A stretch of DNA of 64,000 nt, taken from the NCBI RefSeq assembly GCF_047123815.1, contig NZ_CP138920.1:1922001-1986000 (forward strand), written 5' to 3'. Both the position numbers and the translations under genes were made by a program. The first letter of the stretch is position 1. Each line of letters opens with the position of its first letter. Below the pieces are notes generated by a model that was not told the DNA's origin, ran no database searches, and was given only the letters and a program-made list of their open reading frames with translations. This DNA comes from Maricaulis sp017643475. GTDB lineage: Bacteria > Pseudomonadota > Alphaproteobacteria > Caulobacterales > Maricaulaceae. Positions 17,045 to 25,816 of the stretch are shown here, piece after piece.

Positions 17045-17941
17045 CTAGAGCCTCTCAAGATACTGCGCGGACCGCTGCTCCGCTTCGGTCAACTGGGCTT
17101 CTTCGAGTTGGTCTTCGATGCTGGCGGCGCTTTCGGCGGCTTCTAGGTCACCGAGAATGGCAGCGGTATAGAGCAGGGCGAGGGCCTCGATCTGATCGAC
17201 CTCCCCGCCGTCACCTTCCAGCATTGCCTGCGCGAGTGCGGCCATGCAGAGGCTGTCGCCGCCATTGGCCCCGGCCTGCCAGAAGGCGCGCGCAGCGACC
17301 GGGTCAGCCTCGCCTTCCATTCCGGTCATGGATCCGATGCCGAGAATATAATTGGCGCCGGCGAGGGAGGAGTCGGCCGCAAGGGCGGACCGAGCGGCAG
17401 CCAGGGCCCCGCTGGTGTCCTCGATGGCCTCCGGGCCGAACATCAGGGCTTCAGCGAGGCGCAGCTGGGCGAAGGCGCCCACATCATTGCGGGTGGAAAG
17501 CTGGCGATAGATCGCAAGTCCCCCCTCTGCCTCGCCCTCATAGTCATAGATAAGCAGATCGGCCAGATCGAGGCCGGCACTGGTGTTCTGGCCTTGCCAG
17601 GCGAGTTCAAAGAAGGCGCGGGCTCGGTCGAGCTCGGCATTCGTGCCGATGCCGTCGCGATAGACCAGACCCAGTACGTGATTGGCTTCTGCCAGCCCTG
17701 CATCGGCTGCCTGGACCAGCCAGTAGCGACCAATGGCGTAGTCCGGATCTCCACTGTCGGGAAAGGTCAGCGCATAGCCATAGCCAAAGGCTGCCGATGT
17801 GTCGCCAGCTTCCGCGGCGAGGCGTAGGTCGTCGATATTGTCCTGTGCGTACGTGGTCGAGCTCGAGTTGGCCAGGGCGACGGCCGGGGCAGGAGAGACG
17901 AGCAAGGCCGCAGAAATGACAAGTGTGGCGAGGCGCAACAT
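17045..17941 (-). CDS. Exported Sel1/TPR-like repeat protein
   Basis: This 298-residue protein has an N-terminal signal peptide (hydrophobic residues 3-24, with A-x-A near 21-26) and then alpha-helical repeats with the Sel1 pattern, for example AAEAGDTSAAFGYGYAL, AADAGLAEANHVLGLVYRDG and GANGGDSLCMAALAQAMLEGDG. Sel1-like repeats usually mediate protein-protein contacts in the periplasm or envelope. No catalytic motif is visible. It is a monocistronic gene upstream of none of its neighbours' operons, and its partner is unknown. Confidence 0.8.
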   Translation of the reverse strand: MLRLATLVISAALLVSPAPAVALANSSSTTYAQDNIDDLRLAAEAGDTSAAFGYGYALTFPDSGDPDYAIGRYWLVQAADAGLAEANHVLGLVYRDGIGTNAELDRARAFFELAWQGQNTSAGLDLADLLIYDYEGEAEGGLAIYRQLSTRNDVGAFAQLRLAEALMFGPEAIEDTSGALAAARSALAADSSLAGANYILGIGSMTGMEGEADPVAARAFWQAGANGGDSLCMAALAQAMLEGDGGEVDQIEALALLYTAAILGDLEAAESAASIEDQLEEAQLTEAEQRSAQYLERL

Positions 17942-18003
17942 GTGGGTCTCCGGAGACTGTTTCCCCGCAGCATGCCGATCCTAGCTGAATGTGCGATGAG
18001 CGC

Positions 18004-18468
18004 TTACGCAGCGTCTGTGGCAGGCTCGCCCGTGAGGACGGCGAAGATGGCATCCAAGTTCGGCGCGGCGCGCAGGCGCTGGCGGATATCTTCACGGCGC
18101 AACATGCGTGAAACACGTGCCAGGGCCTTGAGGTGCTCGGCGCCGGCATCTTCCGGGGCGAGCAGCATGAAGATCAGGTCCGCCGGACGTCCGTCGATCG
18201 ACTCAAAGTCGACCGGCGAACGCAGGCGGGCAAAAAAGCCCTGCACCCGTTCATTCCCACGAATGCGTGCATGAGGAATGGCGACGCCCTGTCCCACGCC
18301 GGTCGAGCCGAGACGTTCGCGCTGAAGAACGGCGTCAAAAATCGTACGCGCGTTCAGCCCGGTAGTCTCTGCAGCCAACTCGGCGAGAGATTGTAGAACT
18401 TGCTTTCGGCTCGATGCCCCCAAATCAAGGATGACACCGTCGCCGGGAATGAGATCTGCTAACGCCAT
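18004..18468 (-). CDS. ptsN: Nitrogen PTS EIIA protein
   Basis: PtsN (EIIA-Ntr) is the terminal phosphoacceptor of the nitrogen phosphotransferase system and regulates potassium transport and stress functions. The 154-residue protein has the phosphorylated histidine in GVAIPHARI (H66), preceded by the TGVGQG loop. It is 16 bases downstream of hpf, in the conserved rpoN-hpf-ptsN arrangement. No PTS sugar transporter genes are nearby, as expected for the regulatory branch. Confidence 0.95.
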   Translation of the reverse strand: MALADLIPGDGVILDLGASSRKQVLQSLAELAAETTGLNARTIFDAVLQRERLGSTGVGQGVAIPHARIRGNERVQGFFARLRSPVDFESIDGRPADLIFMLLAPEDAGAEHLKALARVSRMLRREDIRQRLRAAPNLDAIFAVLTGEPATDAA

Positions 18469-18484
18469 TGATAACTTCTAGTGT

Positions 18485-19102
18485 TTACGCGGTTTCTTTC
18501 CGCTCGGCTCGTGACGGGTCTACCCACCCAATGTTTCCATCAGGCCGTCGGTAGACGATGTTGACCCCCCCGTTTGCAGCATTCTTGAACAGCAGAAACG
18601 GCGAGTCTGCCGCGTCCAGTTCCAGAGATGCCATGCCCACAGTCATCGTGCGGACTTCACCGGGCTTTTCCGCGATCACTATCGGTTCCGGAGAACCGTT
18701 CGCTGCCGGCAGGCTGTCGTCTTCATCGTCGTCAGAGAAGCTGTCACGCATCCCCTTGAGAACGACGAAAGGAAGACTTTCGCCAGGTAGCTCGGACTTA
18801 TTATCAGCGTGGTGGTTCTTCAGCTTGCGCTTGTAGCGGCGCAATCGCTTCTCCAGCTTGATCATGGTGTCGTCTGCCGCCTTGTAGGCGTCATCCGCTT
18901 CTCCATGGGCCTGGAGCATTACGCCGGACGGCAGATGCAAGGAACAGTCGACCCGAAAACCGACCCCCTCGCGTGCGATGGCTACATAAGCCTCGCCCGG
19001 GCGATTGAAGTATTTAGAGACCCCGTCCTCGACACGTCCGAGAATTTGTTCCCGAAGTGCATCGCTGACGTCGATGCCTTTGCTGACAACTTGTGTATGC
19101 AT
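18485..19102 (-). CDS. hpf: Ribosome hibernation promoting factor, long form
   Basis: This protein inactivates ribosomes by dimerising 70S particles in stationary phase. The 205-residue long form has the N-terminal S30Ae/RaiA domain (about residues 1-105, from MHTQVVSKGIDVSDALR to the basic KKLKNHH-like end), an acidic linker with DDDEDD, and the C-terminal dimerisation domain (from about 145) ending in the VVYRR-like NIVYRRPDGNIGWVDP. The ATG at 19102 was preferred to the one seven codons earlier because it begins the conserved domain. It lies between rpoN and ptsN, the standard context. Confidence 0.94.
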   Translation of the reverse strand: MHTQVVSKGIDVSDALREQILGRVEDGVSKYFNRPGEAYVAIAREGVGFRVDCSLHLPSGVMLQAHGEADDAYKAADDTMIKLEKRLRRYKRKLKNHHADNKSELPGESLPFVVLKGMRDSFSDDDEDDSLPAANGSPEPIVIAEKPGEVRTMTVGMASLELDAADSPFLLFKNAANGGVNIVYRRPDGNIGWVDPSRAERKETA

Positions 19103-19280
19103 GCGCTCCTTCCCGCTGGCCATTCACCAGCATGTGAGGCGTTTCCGAACTGCTCCGCCCCTTGGAAAGCGGGCGGAACCTAGTCGCGGGCGGACCCAAG
19201 AGTCAATCTTGAAGTTCGTAACGAATCGCACGGACGCGTGGGTGCGCTTCGTCCCGCGAGGCGCTCATTTGCAGCAGACC

Positions 19281-20786
19281 CTAACCGGCGCGCTTGAGAA
19301 TGCGTCGGCGCTGGACCGAAGAGGGTATGTTGAGCGCCTCCCTGTATTTGGCCACAGTCCGGCGTGCAATTTCAATCCCTTCGTCACGAAGAAGTTCAAC
19401 AAGCTTGTCGTCGGATAGCACGTCAGCCAAGGTTTCCTGGCCGATCAGCGTCTTGATCCTGTGACGAACTGCCTCAGCAGAATGGGCTTCTCCGCCCCCG
19501 GCGGACGGGATGGCGGAGGTGAAGAAATACTTCAGCTCAAACATTCCGCGGGGTGTGGAAACAAACTTGTTGGACGTCACCCGGCTGACTGTGGACTCGT
19601 GCATGCCGATCGCATCAGCCACCGTCTTCAGGTTCAGCGGGCGCAGATAGGCCACGCCGTGAGCCAGGAACATGTCCTGCTGGCGGACGATCTCGCTGGC
19701 GACTTTCAGGATGGTGCGCGCGCGCTGATCCAGGCTTTTCACCAGCCAGGAGGCGTTCTGGCTGCATTCAGTGATGAAGTTCTTTTCGTTCTCGGTGCGA
19801 GCCGCCGTCTGGACCTCGTTGTAATATCGATTGTTGACCAGCACGCGCGGCAGAGTTTCCGAGTTTAGCTCCACCTGCCACAGACCATCGGGCGCCTGGC
19901 GGATGAAGACATCCGGTTCCACTGCCCGGGCTGAGTCATGACCGAAGGCCATGCCCGGCTTTGGCGTCAGCTCGCGGATCTCACCGATCATGTCGTCGAG
20001 GTCCTCGTTGTCGACACCGCAGAGCGATTTCAGAGCGTCGTATTCATGCCGTGCCAGGCGTTCCAGATTGTCCAGCAGGGTCGCCATGGCCGGGTCGAGG
20101 CGATCTTTTTCGCGCAGTTGCAGGGCCAGGCACTCGCCGAGATCGCGGGCCATGACGCCGGCAGGCTCAAAGCTCTGGGTCATTTCCAGCACAGCTTCGA
20201 TGCGCGCGCGTTCCAGGCCGAGACGTGTGGCGATCTCGCTCATGTCGGAGCGCAAATAGCCGTCCTCGTCAGCCAGATCGATCAGGTGGGCTCCGATCAT
20301 GCGGTCAATCGGGTCATTCGTGGCGGTAGCGAGCTGGTCATGCAGGTGTTCGGCAAGGGAGATCTCGCGCGATGAATTGGCGATCGCGTCATATTCCTCG
20401 CTGGCGGGACCAGCGCCGCCATTGCCCCAGCTGCCGCCCTGGCCGACAGCGTCAGCAGGCGTGCTCGAGGAAACACCGGACAGATCCGCCTTGGAATCAT
20501 CGATGTGCAGGACATCCGAATCGGCATCGATCGATTCGTTTGCATCCGCAGATGGAGCGGACAATTCCAGCTCCTGTGGCTCGCCCTCACCTTCCTGGCG
20601 CGGTGATTCGGCACTTTCCGAACTCTCGTCGCGTTCCAGCAGCGGATTGCGTTCCAGCTCGCCCTCGACGAACTCGGCAAGCTCCACATTTGATAGCTGT
20701 AACAGCTTAATGGCCTGCTGGAGCTGTGGCGTCATCACCAGGGACTGGCCCTGGCGCATATCCAGCTTCTGCATTATTCCAGCCAT
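19281..20786 (-). CDS. rpoN: RNA polymerase sigma-54 factor
   Basis: Sigma-54 directs polymerase to -24/-12 promoters that need enhancer-binding activators. The 501-residue protein has the glutamine-rich N-terminal activator region (QSLVMTPQLQQAIKLLQLSN), an acidic region II, the core-binding domain, the helix-turn-helix ADAIGMHESTVSRVTSNKF and the C-terminal RpoN box ARRTVAKYRE. It follows lptB by 37 bases. No sigma-54 activator gene occurs in the window. Confidence 0.97.
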   Translation of the reverse strand: MAGIMQKLDMRQGQSLVMTPQLQQAIKLLQLSNVELAEFVEGELERNPLLERDESSESAESPRQEGEGEPQELELSAPSADANESIDADSDVLHIDDSKADLSGVSSSTPADAVGQGGSWGNGGAGPASEEYDAIANSSREISLAEHLHDQLATATNDPIDRMIGAHLIDLADEDGYLRSDMSEIATRLGLERARIEAVLEMTQSFEPAGVMARDLGECLALQLREKDRLDPAMATLLDNLERLARHEYDALKSLCGVDNEDLDDMIGEIRELTPKPGMAFGHDSARAVEPDVFIRQAPDGLWQVELNSETLPRVLVNNRYYNEVQTAARTENEKNFITECSQNASWLVKSLDQRARTILKVASEIVRQQDMFLAHGVAYLRPLNLKTVADAIGMHESTVSRVTSNKFVSTPRGMFELKYFFTSAIPSAGGGEAHSAEAVRHRIKTLIGQETLADVLSDDKLVELLRDEGIEIARRTVAKYREALNIPSSVQRRRILKRAG

Positions 20787-20823
20787 GAAAACCTCTGTTT
20801 GGTACGTTTCCTGCAGAGGTTAA

Positions 20824-21588
20824 TCAGGAAAAGCTTTCTCCGAGATAAACGCGCTTCACATCGGGGTCGGAGCGGATAGCTTCCGGGGAGCCTTCGAACA
20901 GCACTTCACCATCATAGATAATGGTAGCCCTGTCAGTGATTTCCAGCGTTTCGCGGACGTTGTGATCGGTGATCAGAATGCCGATTCCACGATCTTTCAG
21001 AAAGCGGATCAGGTCACGAATATCGGCGATGGCCAGCGGGTCGATGCCTGCAAATGGCTCATCGAGCAGCATGAAGGAGGGGCGAGTTGCTAGCGCGCGG
21101 GCGATCTCCACACGGCGGCGCTCACCGCCCGAGAGGGAGGGCGCGCGCGCGTGGCGCAGATGCGAGATGCGCAACTCCTCGAGCAATTGCTCGACCAGGT
21201 CCATGCGTTTTTCACGGTCCTTCTCGACGATCTCGGCGACGGCCAGGATGTTCTGCTCGACGCTCATGCCGTGAAAGATGGATTTCTCTTGTGGCAGATA
21301 GCCGATGCCCAGGCGTGCGCGCTGGTACATGGGCAGACGGGTGATGTCTTCGCCATCCAGCAGGATCTTGCCGTAATCGGCTTCGACCAGGCCGGTAATC
21401 ATGTAGAAGCAGGTGGTCTTGCCAGCGCCGTTCGGGCCGAGCAGGCCGGCCACCTCGCCGCGCTGCAGGGTCAGGGACACGCCCTTGACGACCGGGCGCT
21501 TGGCATAGGCCTTGCCGATCTTCTCTACCGTCAAACCGGAAATGCTCGTGGGCGTCTCGACGACGCGTTCGGGGGTCATAACATCCAT
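20824..21588 (-). CDS. lptB: LPS export ABC transporter ATP-binding protein
   Basis: LptB is the ATPase of the LptB2FG complex, which extracts LPS from the inner membrane. The 254-residue protein has Walker A GPNGAGKTT, the Q-loop PQEKSIF, the signature LSGGERRRVEIARAL, Walker B FMLLDEPFAG and the switch histidine in TDHNVRE. Its N-terminus is about 13 residues longer than in E. coli. It lies 18 bases after lptA and before rpoN, the usual alphaproteobacterial order. Confidence 0.97.
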   Translation of the reverse strand: MDVMTPERVVETPTSISGLTVEKIGKAYAKRPVVKGVSLTLQRGEVAGLLGPNGAGKTTCFYMITGLVEADYGKILLDGEDITRLPMYQRARLGIGYLPQEKSIFHGMSVEQNILAVAEIVEKDREKRMDLVEQLLEELRISHLRHARAPSLSGGERRRVEIARALATRPSFMLLDEPFAGIDPLAIADIRDLIRFLKDRGIGILITDHNVRETLEITDRATIIYDGEVLFEGSPEAIRSDPDVKRVYLGESFS

Positions 21589-21606
21589 TGAAGAAGTATC
21601 CCGGCC

Positions 21607-22128
21607 CTAGTTTCCGTCCGTTTCCTCGTCTTCGGCGGGAACGAGTACGGCGCGCACGCGCTGGCCGTCACCCTGCTCGCCGAAGCGGGAATTGCCGCTG
21701 ACCAGGTCGTTTTCAAAAAAGGTTGTGGTGACTGTGTTGTCGCCCTGGCGAATGACGACATCGCCCGTCAGGGTGATGGTTTCCGCGGCCAGGCTGTAGA
21801 CACCGCGATCACCGCGCGCAGTCTGTTCCGGCGTGATGTAGAAAACGTCGGTTGTCGCCACGATACGGTCGATATCACCCCAGCCATTAGAGCCACCGGC
21901 ACCGGTGCCGGTGTAATAGACGTCGATGCGGGCCGCGCGCAGAGCGCTGTCGCCCTGAACTGCGTTGACATTGCCGCGCCAGACGATGCGATGTTCTGCG
22001 TCCAGCACCTCGACATGGTCCGCCTCGATGTCCAGCGGCAGGCTGGAATTGCCGATTTGCGCCAGTGCCGGAGCCGTTGGCAGCACCAGAGCGGCGGCCA
22101 TCAGTGCCATCAAAACCATGGTACGCAT
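21607..22128 (-). CDS. lptA: LPS transport periplasmic protein LptA
   Basis: LptA forms the periplasmic bridge that carries LPS to the outer membrane. The 173-residue protein has a signal peptide (residues 1-23, cleavage after APALA) and the OstA-like beta-jellyroll with the starting SSLPLDIEADHVEVLDAEHRIVWRGNV pattern. Its ATG overlaps the lptC stop (ATGA). It is slightly short but complete. Confidence 0.93.
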   Translation of the reverse strand: MRTMVLMALMAAALVLPTAPALAQIGNSSLPLDIEADHVEVLDAEHRIVWRGNVNAVQGDSALRAARIDVYYTGTGAGGSNGWGDIDRIVATTDVFYITPEQTARGDRGVYSLAAETITLTGDVVIRQGDNTVTTTFFENDLVSGNSRFGEQGDGQRVRAVLVPAEDEETDGN

Positions 22129-22829
22129 CAGTTTCCGTCTCCGTCAGTCTCGGTGCGAGTGCGATCTTGTACGATACGAGCGCGCACACGTCCTTCGAAA
22201 ATCACACGATCCCCGCCATCATGTATCTCAAACCGGTCCGCACGGATCCGGCCCATCGGTCCATCGCCATCTACTGGCAGTTCTCCGACCACACGTTCCT
22301 CCCGCAGGAATACGCGGGCGTGGTCGGTGGCAAAGCTGTAGCCTTCAGCCGTATTCAGATTGACCGCGGTGTTAAGGTCAATGATGCGGTTGGACGGATC
22401 GTAGATGCCTGTCTCGGCCAGCACTTGAGAGCCGATGCCACCGCCAGTCAGAAGGTCGTATTCCAGGCGCGGTTGTTCCAGGTCGGTCAGTCCGATGGTG
22501 CTGTCGCTGCGCCGGATGGCTGAGTCTGCGGTCACCGTATAAGGCGTCAGGTTCTCGTCCCGACCGGTGAAGCGCGGGTTGAGCATGCGAACATCCGTGC
22601 TTACGGCTTCTGTCGTTTCAACGCTGCTGCCTCGATTGCCAAAGAACATCTGGGCAATGACCAACAGTGTGATGGCGGACGCGGCACTGGCAAAAACGAT
22701 CCGCAGCAGGTTCACAAAAGCGGTTCGACGCCGCGCCGCATTCAGGGTCAGCGCGCGCCGGGGTTCCCAGTTTCCGTGATGTGTCGGCTGCAGGGCTTCC
22801 AGGCCCTGCGCGGCACTCGCAGTCATCAC
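22128..22829 (-). CDS. lptC: LPS export protein LptC
   Basis: LptC is a bitopic inner-membrane protein that receives LPS from LptB2FG and passes it to LptA. The 233-residue product has one membrane segment (about residues 42-62, FVNLLRIVFASAASAITLLVI) and a periplasmic OstA-like domain with the MLNPRFTGRDENLTPYTVTADSA pattern. The N-terminal cytoplasmic region is longer than in E. coli, as usual in alphaproteobacteria. It is 81 bases downstream of rnd and overlaps lptA. Confidence 0.9.
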   Translation of the reverse strand: MMTASAAQGLEALQPTHHGNWEPRRALTLNAARRRTAFVNLLRIVFASAASAITLLVIAQMFFGNRGSSVETTEAVSTDVRMLNPRFTGRDENLTPYTVTADSAIRRSDSTIGLTDLEQPRLEYDLLTGGGIGSQVLAETGIYDPSNRIIDLNTAVNLNTAEGYSFATDHARVFLREERVVGELPVDGDGPMGRIRADRFEIHDGGDRVIFEGRVRARIVQDRTRTETDGDGN

Positions 22830-22910
22830 CTGATCACTTTCAATTTGGCGCTTGGTAACTCACCTGTTCACTAAGACCAGCCTTTGCGGGCCTTTTCAAG
22901 GCGAGCGGCG

Positions 22911-23525
22911 TTAGGAATGTGCGAAGATATCGGTTTCCGGCCAGCCCATCAGGTCCAGTGCTGCACGGGTCGGCAGGAAATCGAAACAGGCGCGGGCGAG
23001 ATCCATGCGATCCTCGCGTGTCAGCATGGCGGACAGGCGGTCGCGCAGCTTGTGCAGGTGGAGGACATCCGACGCCGCGTATTCCAGCTGTGCCGGGGAG
23101 AGAGTTTCCGCACCCCAGTCAGAGCTTTGCTGCTGCTTGTTCATGTCAGCGCCGACGAGTTCGCGGGTGACGTCCTTCAGGCCGTGGCGATCCGTATAGG
23201 TGCGCACAAGCTTGGAGGCGATCTTGGTGCAGAAGACCGGGGTCATCGTCACGCCGAGATATTTGGCGATCATCGCCACGTCGAAACGGGCGAAATGCAG
23301 GATCTTCTCGACCTCAGGGTCCGCTAGCAGGCGTTTCAGGTTCGGGCAGTTATAGGACGAGCGGTCCATCTGGACGATGTGGGCATCACCATCACCGGCG
23401 GAAATCTGTACGACACACAGCTGGTCACGCACGAGCGACAGGCCCTGGGTCTCGGTATCAATGGCAATAAGCGGCCCCAGTTCGAGGCCGTCGGGCAGGT
23501 CGCCCTTGTGGTAGTGGATGGTCAT
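22911..23525 (-). CDS. rnd: Ribonuclease D-type 3'-5' exoribonuclease (single domain)
   Basis: This 204-residue protein has the DEDDy exonuclease motifs: DTETQG (D23, E25), a middle FARFDVAMIAKY segment and the final YAASDVLHLHKL. It lacks the HRDC domains of E. coli RNase D (about 375 residues), so it is the short form found in alphaproteobacteria. It probably acts in tRNA or stable RNA 3' maturation. It sits directly upstream of lptC and may be transcribed with it. Confidence 0.9.
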   Translation of the reverse strand: MTIHYHKGDLPDGLELGPLIAIDTETQGLSLVRDQLCVVQISAGDGDAHIVQMDRSSYNCPNLKRLLADPEVEKILHFARFDVAMIAKYLGVTMTPVFCTKIASKLVRTYTDRHGLKDVTRELVGADMNKQQQSSDWGAETLSPAQLEYAASDVLHLHKLRDRLSAMLTREDRMDLARACFDFLPTRAALDLMGWPETDIFAHS

Positions 23526-23676
23526 TACTCGATCCTTGTCTGAACAGCCGTCCTAACCTTCCGGGGAAAAATGGGCAATGCCGCTTGCCGCTTTGCTGCT
23601 TTTTGAGAAGGGCGAGGGCATCAAGTCTTGCGGTCAAAACGGAGGGCGGCCGACATGCGAGGTGTACGGGGCAGGC

Positions 23677-24053
23677 ATGGCGTTCGACATTACGGACATA
23701 CAGGAGAAGCGTCTCCTGGTCATCGAGCACTGGGAAAGTGCCGCCAATGAAGTTGTGGTCGAGGCGTCTATCAAGATGGGCGCGCGTGTGGTCGAGCCGG
23801 TGTTCAGGCGTATTCTCATCGATGTGCCAAAAGCGTGGTCGAATTCGATCTGGACACTCTGGTCGAGAATAATCGAGACTTCATGGCGCTGACCGCTGAC
23901 GATGCGCATCTTGCCTACGCCATGCATCCGACTCGTCACCGGGAACAAGCCGCTGCGATCTGCGGTGTTGCCGAGCGGGAGGATTTCGCTCTGTGCATCG
24001 ACTTTGATCGCGAAGCGGCGCTTGCCTGGTTGATGGAGCAGCCGGTCGAATAG
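23677..24053 (+). pseudogene. SpoIIAA/STAS-like protein gene interrupted by a -1 frameshift
   Basis: Two overlapping frames together make one coherent protein of about 125 residues. Frame 1 runs from an ATG at 23677 (MAFDITDIQEKRLLVIEHW) to about 23832. The continuation (VVEFDLDTLVENNRDFMAL) is in the frame that starts one base earlier and ends at 24053 with FDREAALAWLMEQ. The switch coincides with a CCAAAAG run near 23827-23833; one extra A would restore the frame. The C-terminal wording resembles SpoIIAA/STAS-like small proteins. It may be a true lesion, a sequencing error or programmed slippage. Confidence 0.6.
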
Positions 24054-24279
24054 CGTCCGTTTATGACGACGTTTCTGTGACGTTCGCTGAAAAAATCAAT
24101 ATTTCTACATTTCGAGTATGCCCAAAATACAGGCGCTTTTTATTTATAATACCGTCCTTTGGTATGCATTCATGCGGTCTATTAATTGCGCAGTATACGG
24201 ACTTTACTTTCGCGATCTTTGCTTGTTACAATAGTGTCACATTCAACGATGCACCTGTTCACATTCAGGAGGGTGAAGC

Positions 24280-24705
24280 ATGAAAAAGACAAACATGATG
24301 TTTGCCGCATCCCTCGCAGCAATAACGGCTTTTGCGCCGCTTGCTGCCGCTCAGAACTATTCGCGTCCGGACGCATTCCTGCTGGAAGCGATGGGCGAAC
24401 GCGGCTGGACGGTTTCCTGCCAGTTTGACCAGGCTGATGGCGATCGGGTTTCCACCCGTGATCGAGGCCGCGGTCTGCATGACAATGCGCGTGTTCTTGT
24501 CGGTGATGTTGTCAGCGGAACCTGTTCCTATGAGGTTCCGGAGCGTGGCGCGCTGAGGCTGACCATGCGCGTCGAACATACCCGGTTCGAATGCCCATTC
24601 ACGATCACCGAAGAAGGCTTCTGTCGCGCCCACATGCGGGCAGGCACTTCGGGTAGTTTTCGGATCGAGCGCCTCGCCGGCACCGAAACAGGCACCGCAA
24701 GTTAG
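24280..24705 (+). CDS. Secreted hypothetical protein, 141 aa
   Basis: This 141-residue protein has a clear signal peptide (MKK, hydrophobic core, A-A-A-Q at 23-26). The mature part has four cysteines (VSCQF, GTCSY, FECPF, GFCRAH), suggesting two disulfides in a small periplasmic beta protein. I recognise no family. A strong RBS AGGAGGG lies 7 bases before the ATG, and the upstream region is unusually AT-rich. A terminator follows at 24754. Confidence 0.78.
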   Translation: MKKTNMMFAASLAAITAFAPLAAAQNYSRPDAFLLEAMGERGWTVSCQFDQADGDRVSTRDRGRGLHDNARVLVGDVVSGTCSYEVPERGALRLTMRVEHTRFECPFTITEEGFCRAHMRAGTSGSFRIERLAGTETGTAS

Positions 24706-24753
24706 AATTCTTCCGTAGCGGGAAACCAGCAGGCAAGACCAGGCATGGTCCCT

Positions 24754-24794
24754 GGCCGCGTAGTGTCTTTCCAGAAGGTCTGCGCGGCCTTTTT
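24754..24794 (+). terminator. Rho-independent terminator after the 24280 gene
   Basis: GGCCGCGTAG (24754-24763) pairs with CTGCGCGGCC (24780-24789) with one wobble and a 16-base loop, followed by TTTTT. Confidence 0.82.
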
Positions 24795-25174
24795 GTATGC
24801 GGGGTCTAGGGAGGTCAGGCTTCGACCCGACGTTTACGAATATTGCCAAAACGTTCAGGGTTTATGTATTAGAATATTACTGGTCGGGCTTGGCTTCGAC
24901 ACGCATAAGTGGTGCGTCTTCGCGCCCCGCCCAAAGGTGTGAAGGTCTGCAGTCCCGGGCTCTCAACGATCCCGGGCCTCATCCAATGACTGCAAAACAC
25001 TGCATGCATCCCGCTTCGGCCCCAAAACGAAGCGGGATGAATGCGTTCTGGCGGCCGGCTCCTGTTATCGTCAAAGGCACCCCGCTGTGCTTGTCTGGTC
25101 CGGTTCAAGGTTTCGCCGATCTGGCGATAAAGGCCGTAGAGAGACAATCCGTGCATCTGATACATGACGCCAAC
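24795..25174 (+). promoter_or_regulatory. Structured 5' leader of csaA with inverted repeats
   Basis: No convincing gene fills this stretch, although the csaA frame stays open through most of it. A weak sigma-70-like promoter (TTGCCA at 24843, TATTAG at 24867, spacing 18) may start transcription. TGCAGTC (24948-24954) pairs with GACTGCA (24988-24994) around two CCCGGG boxes, and a perfect 12-base stem CATCCCGCTTCG / CGAAGCGGGATG (25007-25018, 25028-25039) with a 9-base loop follows. There is no T-run, so it is not a simple terminator. A regulatory leader or small RNA is inferred. Confidence 0.5.
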
Positions 25175-25522
25175 ATGCCCGCGGCCGAAACCATCAGTTT
25201 TGAAGATTTTCTGAAGGTCGATATTCGGCTGGGCACGATCACGGAGGCCGAGCTTTTTCCGGAGGCGCGCAATCCAGCGTTCAAGCTTCGCATCGATTTT
25301 GGTTCAGGTGTCGGGATCAAGCGCAGCGCTGCGCAGATCACCGATCACTACACCCCGGAAGCGCTGGTTGGGCGCAAGGTGATGGCAGTGGTGAATTTTT
25401 CTCCGCGCCAGATCGGTCCTGTCCGTTCCGAAGTGCTGGTCCTGGGGTTCCCTGATAGTGAGGGCGCAATTGTTCTGGCCGCGCCGGATCTGGCCGCTCC
25501 AAACGGAGCACGGCTTGCATAG
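25175..25522 (+). CDS. csaA: CsaA-type tRNA-binding-domain protein (secretion chaperone-like)
   Basis: CsaA is a small dimeric OB-fold protein (tRNA-binding domain family) with chaperone and export-related activity in Bacillus. The 115-residue product matches along its whole length: FLKVDIRLGTITEAELFPEARNPAFKLRIDFG, then GIKRSAAQITDHYTPEALVGRKVMAVVNFSPRQIG and a final PDLAAPNGARLA. The ATG at 25175 fits the family length. A GTG at 25151 with an AGAGAG ribosome binding site 4-9 bases upstream is an alternative that adds eight residues. The much longer upstream open frame is not protein-like. Confidence 0.9.
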   Translation: MPAAETISFEDFLKVDIRLGTITEAELFPEARNPAFKLRIDFGSGVGIKRSAAQITDHYTPEALVGRKVMAVVNFSPRQIGPVRSEVLVLGFPDSEGAIVLAAPDLAAPNGARLA

Positions 25523-25574
25523 GCACAGGCACCGACAGATGCGGCAGCTGGTAGTATGTTTGAAAATCGGGGAA

Positions 25575-25661
25575 TGGTGCCCAGGAGAGGACTCGAACCT
25601 CCACGTCCATACGGACACTAGCACCTGAAGCTAGCGCGTCTACCAATTCCGCCACCTGGGC
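25575..25661 (-). tRNA. tRNA-Leu (anticodon CAG)
   Basis: This is an 87-base class II tRNA on the minus strand with encoded CCA. Acceptor arms GCCCAGG/CCTGGGC, D-loop GGCGGAATTGGTAGACGC, anticodon stem CTAGC/GCTAG around the loop TTCAGGT (anticodon CAG, reading CTG), a long variable arm TGTCCGTATGGACG and a T-loop TTCGAGT are all visible. Confidence 0.97.
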
Positions 25662-25816
25662 AGGTGTCAGGAGCGCGGTAGGTAAAGAAGCACGCGGCGC
25701 GTGTCAACGCCTCTATGTGCATCGCGCATCTGGAAGTGCAGCGCTCACCATCTCGTCATTCGTGCAAACGCGCGGGCCATGCCATAGCGGTGCCCGGTGT
25801 GGCGCCAAAATTGAGA

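Noticed and set aside
24797..25174. In-frame 126-codon extension at the 5' end of csaA
   Set aside because: The family begins near 25175-25190. The extension has no CsaA similarity and lies over stem structures, so it was treated as leader.
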